Below, in pieces: positions 5,645-7,803 of a stretch of 7,803 nucleotides of DNA. The notes under the pieces are model-generated. The model had not been told where the DNA came from. It searched no databases and saw only the letters and a program-made list of their open reading frames with translations. Where the stretch lies: the NCBI GenBank assembly GCA_007130585.1, contig SLSE01000056.1, forward strand, positions 1 through 7,803, written 5' to 3'. Source of the DNA: Syntrophomonadaceae bacterium (GTDB taxonomy: Bacteria; Bacillota; Dethiobacteria; DTU022). The position numbers and the translations under genes are program-made. How positions within the stretch are numbered: the stretch's first letter is position 1; each line of letters begins with the position of its first letter.

Positions 5645-6133
5645 ATGGAAAATATGGAACATAATAACGAAGAATTGCTGTTAACCAAGGACGGCCTGGA
5701 GAAGCTGGAAAATGAGCTGCATCACCTGAGGACCGTTAAACGCAAAGATATTGCCGCCCGCATCAAGGAAGCTATATCATACGGGGATATTACCGACAAC
5801 TCTGAATACGAGGATGCAAAAAACGAGCAGGCTTTTATCGAGGGGCGAATTATCACCCTGGAAAAAATGCTTCGCCGGGCCCGCCTTCTGGAGAAAACCG
5901 ACGGCGACAACCGCCATGTGGCGCTGGGCTCCGTTGTAAAACTGAAAGATTTAAAGACAGATCTTGAATCTGAATACACCATAGTCAGCACGGCTGAAGC
6001 TGATCCTGCCGGAAAGAAAATATCCAACGAGTCGCCGGTTGGCAAAGCGCTGCTTGGCCTGACCATCGGGGATGAAGTTGAAGTAAAAGTCCCGGCCGGC
6101 ACAATAAAATATAAAATCGAAGACGTACACTAA
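5645..6133 (+). CDS. greA: Transcription elongation factor GreA
   Basis: A 162-residue factor that enters the RNA polymerase secondary channel and stimulates cleavage of backtracked RNA. Residues 10-85 form the antiparallel coiled coil. The acidic tip GDITDNSEYEDAKNEQ (47-62) carries D48 and D51 at the positions that are Asp and Glu in E. coli GreA (D41, E44). Residues from about 90 on form the FKBP-like domain, ending in the family signature ISNESPVGKALLG (126-138) and a VPAGTIKYKI strand (149-158). Length is normal. The ATG at 5645 has an AGGGGGAG site at 5631-5638. The gene is driven by a perfect sigma-A promoter through a long structured leader and is followed after 22 nt by lysS, so the two form an operon. 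Confidence 0.96.
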   Translation: MENMEHNNEELLLTKDGLEKLENELHHLRTVKRKDIAARIKEAISYGDITDNSEYEDAKNEQAFIEGRIITLEKMLRRARLLEKTDGDNRHVALGSVVKLKDLKTDLESEYTIVSTAEADPAGKKISNESPVGKALLGLTIGDEVEVKVPAGTIKYKIEDVH

Positions 6134-6155
6134 GCGCTACTGGAGGTAATAACAA

Positions 6156-7637
6156 ATGGAGCAGGAGCAACAACCACTCAGCGAACTGCTGCAGGTGCGG
6201 CGGCGCAAGCTAGATGAGTTGCGCAACAGGGGTGTCGAGCCATTCGGGCAAAAATTTGAAGCCGACCATTACTCGGCGGATATAATCGATGAGTTTGAAA
6301 GCCTGGAAGGCCGCGAAGTAACAATTGCCGGCAGGTTAATCAGCATCCGGTCGCACGGAAAAGCGGCTTTTGCTCATATTCAGGACTACCGGGGAAAGAT
6401 TCAAATCTACCTGCGCCTCGACCAGGTCGGCGAAGAAAAATATGAACTCTTTGATCTTGTCGATATTGGCGACTTCGTGGGCGTTGTCGGAGAAGTTTTT
6501 AAAACCCGCAAGGGTGAGGTTACGGTTAACGTTAAAGATTATACTTACCTGGCCAAGGCCCTTCGACCGCTGCCCGAGAAATGGCATGGGCTCAAGGATG
6601 TAGAGCTGCGCTACCGCCAGCGCTACGTTGACCTGATTGTCAATGAAGAGGTAAGGCAGACTTTTATTAACCGCAGCCGCTGTATTTCGGTGATGCGGGA
6701 ACTTCTTAATGACTGGGGTTTTCTCGAGGTGGAAACGCCTATCATGCAGACCATTGCCGGCGGCGCCCTGGCCCGGCCGTTTGTTACCTACCACAATGCG
6801 CTCGACATGAAACTGTATCTGCGTATTGCCACCGAACTGCACCTGAAAAGGCTCCTGGTCGGAGGATTGGATAAAGTATACGAAATCGGACGTATATTCC
6901 GCAATGAAGGCATCTCAACGATTCACAACCCGGAATTTACCTCCGTGGAAATATACCAGAATTACGCCGATTATGAAGATATGATGGAAATAACTGAGAA
7001 CCTGATCCACCAGATTGCCCTGAAAGTTTTCGGCACCGGTGTTATTAGCTTCCAGGGCAGGGAAATAGATTTAACTCCTCCCTGGCCCAGGGAAACAATG
7101 ATCGACATTGTCCGCAAGTATTCGGGAGTCGATTTTTCTAAAATTCCCGATGCCGAATCAGCCTTCCAGGCAGCAAGGAAAGCGGGCATGGAACTTGATA
7201 AAGGTTTGCCCTGGGGCGAGGTTCTTTATAAATTCTTTGAAATGTATTGCGAAGAGCAGCTATTGGAGCCGATATTCGTTACCGGGTTCCCGATTGAGGT
7301 ATCGCCCCTGGCTAAAAAAATGAAATCAGACCCCCGCCTGACTCTGCGCTTTGAGGGTTTCATTGCCGGCTGGGAAATCGCCAATGCTTTTACAGAGCTG
7401 AACGACCCCATTGACCAGCGGGAACGTTTCGAGCAGCAGCTTGACAAGCGTGAAGCCGGTGACGATGAAGCTCACGTGATGGATGAAGATTTCATTAATG
7501 CCCTTGAATACGGGATGCCGCCGGCGGGCGGCCTGGGGATCGGGATTGACCGCCTGGTTATGCTGCTTACAGACAATATATCCATCCGCGACGTTATCCT
7601 GTTTCCAACCCTGAAACCCCGGCCTTCGGGAGAGTAA
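6156..7637 (+). CDS. lysS: Lysyl-tRNA synthetase, class II
   Basis: A 493-residue enzyme that charges tRNA-Lys in the cytosol, of normal bacterial LysS length. The N-terminal OB-fold anticodon-binding domain spans about 54-135 (VTIAGRLISIRSHGKAAF onward). The class II catalytic core follows: motif 1 around 176-197 (ISVMRELLNDWGFLEVETPIM), the ATELHLKRLL strand (226-235), motif 2 FRNEG at 248-252 with R249, HNPEFTSVEIYQ (257-268), PIEVSPLAKK (379-388), GWEIANAFTELNDP (405-418), and motif 3 GLGIGIDRL at 459-467 with R466. All catalytic motifs are intact. The ATG has GGAGG (6142-6146) 9 nt upstream and lies 22 nt after greA. No T-box or other lysS-specific leader is seen, so expression probably follows the greA promoter. 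No terminator is visible before the downstream promoter. Confidence 0.97.
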   Translation: MEQEQQPLSELLQVRRRKLDELRNRGVEPFGQKFEADHYSADIIDEFESLEGREVTIAGRLISIRSHGKAAFAHIQDYRGKIQIYLRLDQVGEEKYELFDLVDIGDFVGVVGEVFKTRKGEVTVNVKDYTYLAKALRPLPEKWHGLKDVELRYRQRYVDLIVNEEVRQTFINRSRCISVMRELLNDWGFLEVETPIMQTIAGGALARPFVTYHNALDMKLYLRIATELHLKRLLVGGLDKVYEIGRIFRNEGISTIHNPEFTSVEIYQNYADYEDMMEITENLIHQIALKVFGTGVISFQGREIDLTPPWPRETMIDIVRKYSGVDFSKIPDAESAFQAARKAGMELDKGLPWGEVLYKFFEMYCEEQLLEPIFVTGFPIEVSPLAKKMKSDPRLTLRFEGFIAGWEIANAFTELNDPIDQRERFEQQLDKREAGDDEAHVMDEDFINALEYGMPPAGGLGIGIDRLVMLLTDNISIRDVILFPTLKPRPSGE

Positions 7638-7640
7638 GCA

Positions 7641-7660
7641 CAAAAAAATCCAAAAAAATC
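7641..7660. repeat. Tandem 10-bp repeat of A7 tracts
   Basis: CAAAAAAATC is repeated exactly, at 7641-7650 and 7651-7660. Two A7 tracts exactly 10 bp apart are in phase with the DNA helix and are expected to bend it. They sit just after the lysS stop and about 60-77 bp before the predicted start of the next transcript, upstream of the usual UP-element position. Confidence 0.75.
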
Positions 7661-7683
7661 TTCGAGAAACTGGCAAAATATAT

Positions 7684-7712
7684 TTGACAGAAGCATTGAA
7701 GCATGGTATATT
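7684..7712 (+). promoter_or_regulatory. Strong sigma-A promoter, probably of an rRNA operon
   Basis: TTGACA (7684-7689), a 17-bp spacer and TATATT (7707-7712) match the consensus at 11 of 12 positions. A-rich DNA lies upstream. Transcription would start around 7719. The boxA-like element downstream and the lack of any start codon with a binding site point to a stable-RNA operon. Confidence 0.75.
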
Positions 7713-7723
7713 AATAAGGTCGT

Positions 7724-7745
7724 GCTCGAAAAGTTCAAGTCGAGC
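7724..7745 (+). other. Stem-loop at the 5' end of the rRNA leader
   Basis: GCTCGA (7724-7729) and TCGAGC (7740-7745) form a perfect 6-bp stem with a 10-nt loop, starting a few bases after the predicted transcription start. A competing pairing GAGC/GCTC lies at 7742-7750. It is not followed by a T-tract, so it is a leader structure rather than a terminator. Confidence 0.4.
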
Positions 7746-7752
7746 GGCTCCG

Positions 7753-7766
7753 TTCTTTGAAAACTG
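7753..7766 (+). promoter_or_regulatory. boxA-like antitermination element of an rRNA leader
   Basis: TTCTTTGAAAACTG matches the boxA-type sequence found ahead of 16S genes in Firmicutes, the binding site for NusB-S10 that lets polymerase read through the untranslated operon. With the strong promoter 40 bp upstream, it indicates that a 16S rRNA gene starts beyond 7803. The rest of the window (7767-7803) holds leader sequence with no gene. Confidence 0.65.
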
Positions 7767-7803
7767 GATAGGGTAAGGAAAGAGGTCTCTGTTCGGGCGT
7801 AAG

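Noticed and set aside
5722..6102. 126-residue minus-strand reading frame inside greA
   Set aside because: Fully antisense to greA; Ser/Arg-rich composition typical of a shadow frame.
6336..6842. 168-residue minus-strand reading frame inside lysS
   Set aside because: Fully antisense to a conserved synthetase; no family features.
7713..7803. tRNA or 16S rRNA gene inside the window
   Set aside because: No cloverleaf and no conserved 16S 5' end is visible before 7803; only leader signals are present.

Overview
The window looks like chromosome from an anaerobic, Clostridia-like member of the Bacillota (Firmicutes). The evidence is strong GGAGG-type ribosome binding sites 7-10 nt before nearly every gene, free use of TTG and GTG starts, consensus sigma-A promoters, a protein of the 2-hydroxyacyl-CoA dehydratase/activase family, and a dus - greA - lysS order running into what looks like an rRNA operon promoter with a Firmicute-type boxA. 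The genus cannot be named from the sequence alone. All convincing genes lie on the + strand.

Layout. (1) 1-285: the window edge, with a short direct repeat and a possible 3' end of an upstream gene, then noncoding DNA. (2) 286-3796: an M20-family metallopeptidase/deacylase, then an acyl-CoA dehydratase-related protein (COG3581-like) 27 nt downstream, then tRNA-dihydrouridine synthase 70 nt further on. (3) 3797-5391: its own sigma-A promoter and operator-like repeats, then two overlapping genes: a small helix-turn-helix regulator with an unrecognised C-terminal domain, and a protein of a family usually labelled 'quinate 5-dehydrogenase', a label the sequence does not support well. (4) 5392-7637: a consensus promoter and a roughly 170-nt leader with two hairpins, the second followed by seven T's, then greA and, 22 nt later, lysS. 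(5) 7638-7803: no lysS terminator is visible. Two helically phased A7 tracts precede a TTGACA-17-TATATT promoter, a leader stem-loop and a boxA-like element, so a 16S rRNA gene probably begins just beyond the window.

How it fits together. dusB, greA, lysS and the rRNA promoter are translation and transcription housekeeping, an order related to the dus-lysS-rrn junction of Bacillus. Three things stand out: the compact HTH/'quinate dehydrogenase-like' two-gene module inserted between dusB and greA, the orphan dehydratase-related protein with three Cys and no activase partner in view, and a greA leader that looks like a transcription attenuator.
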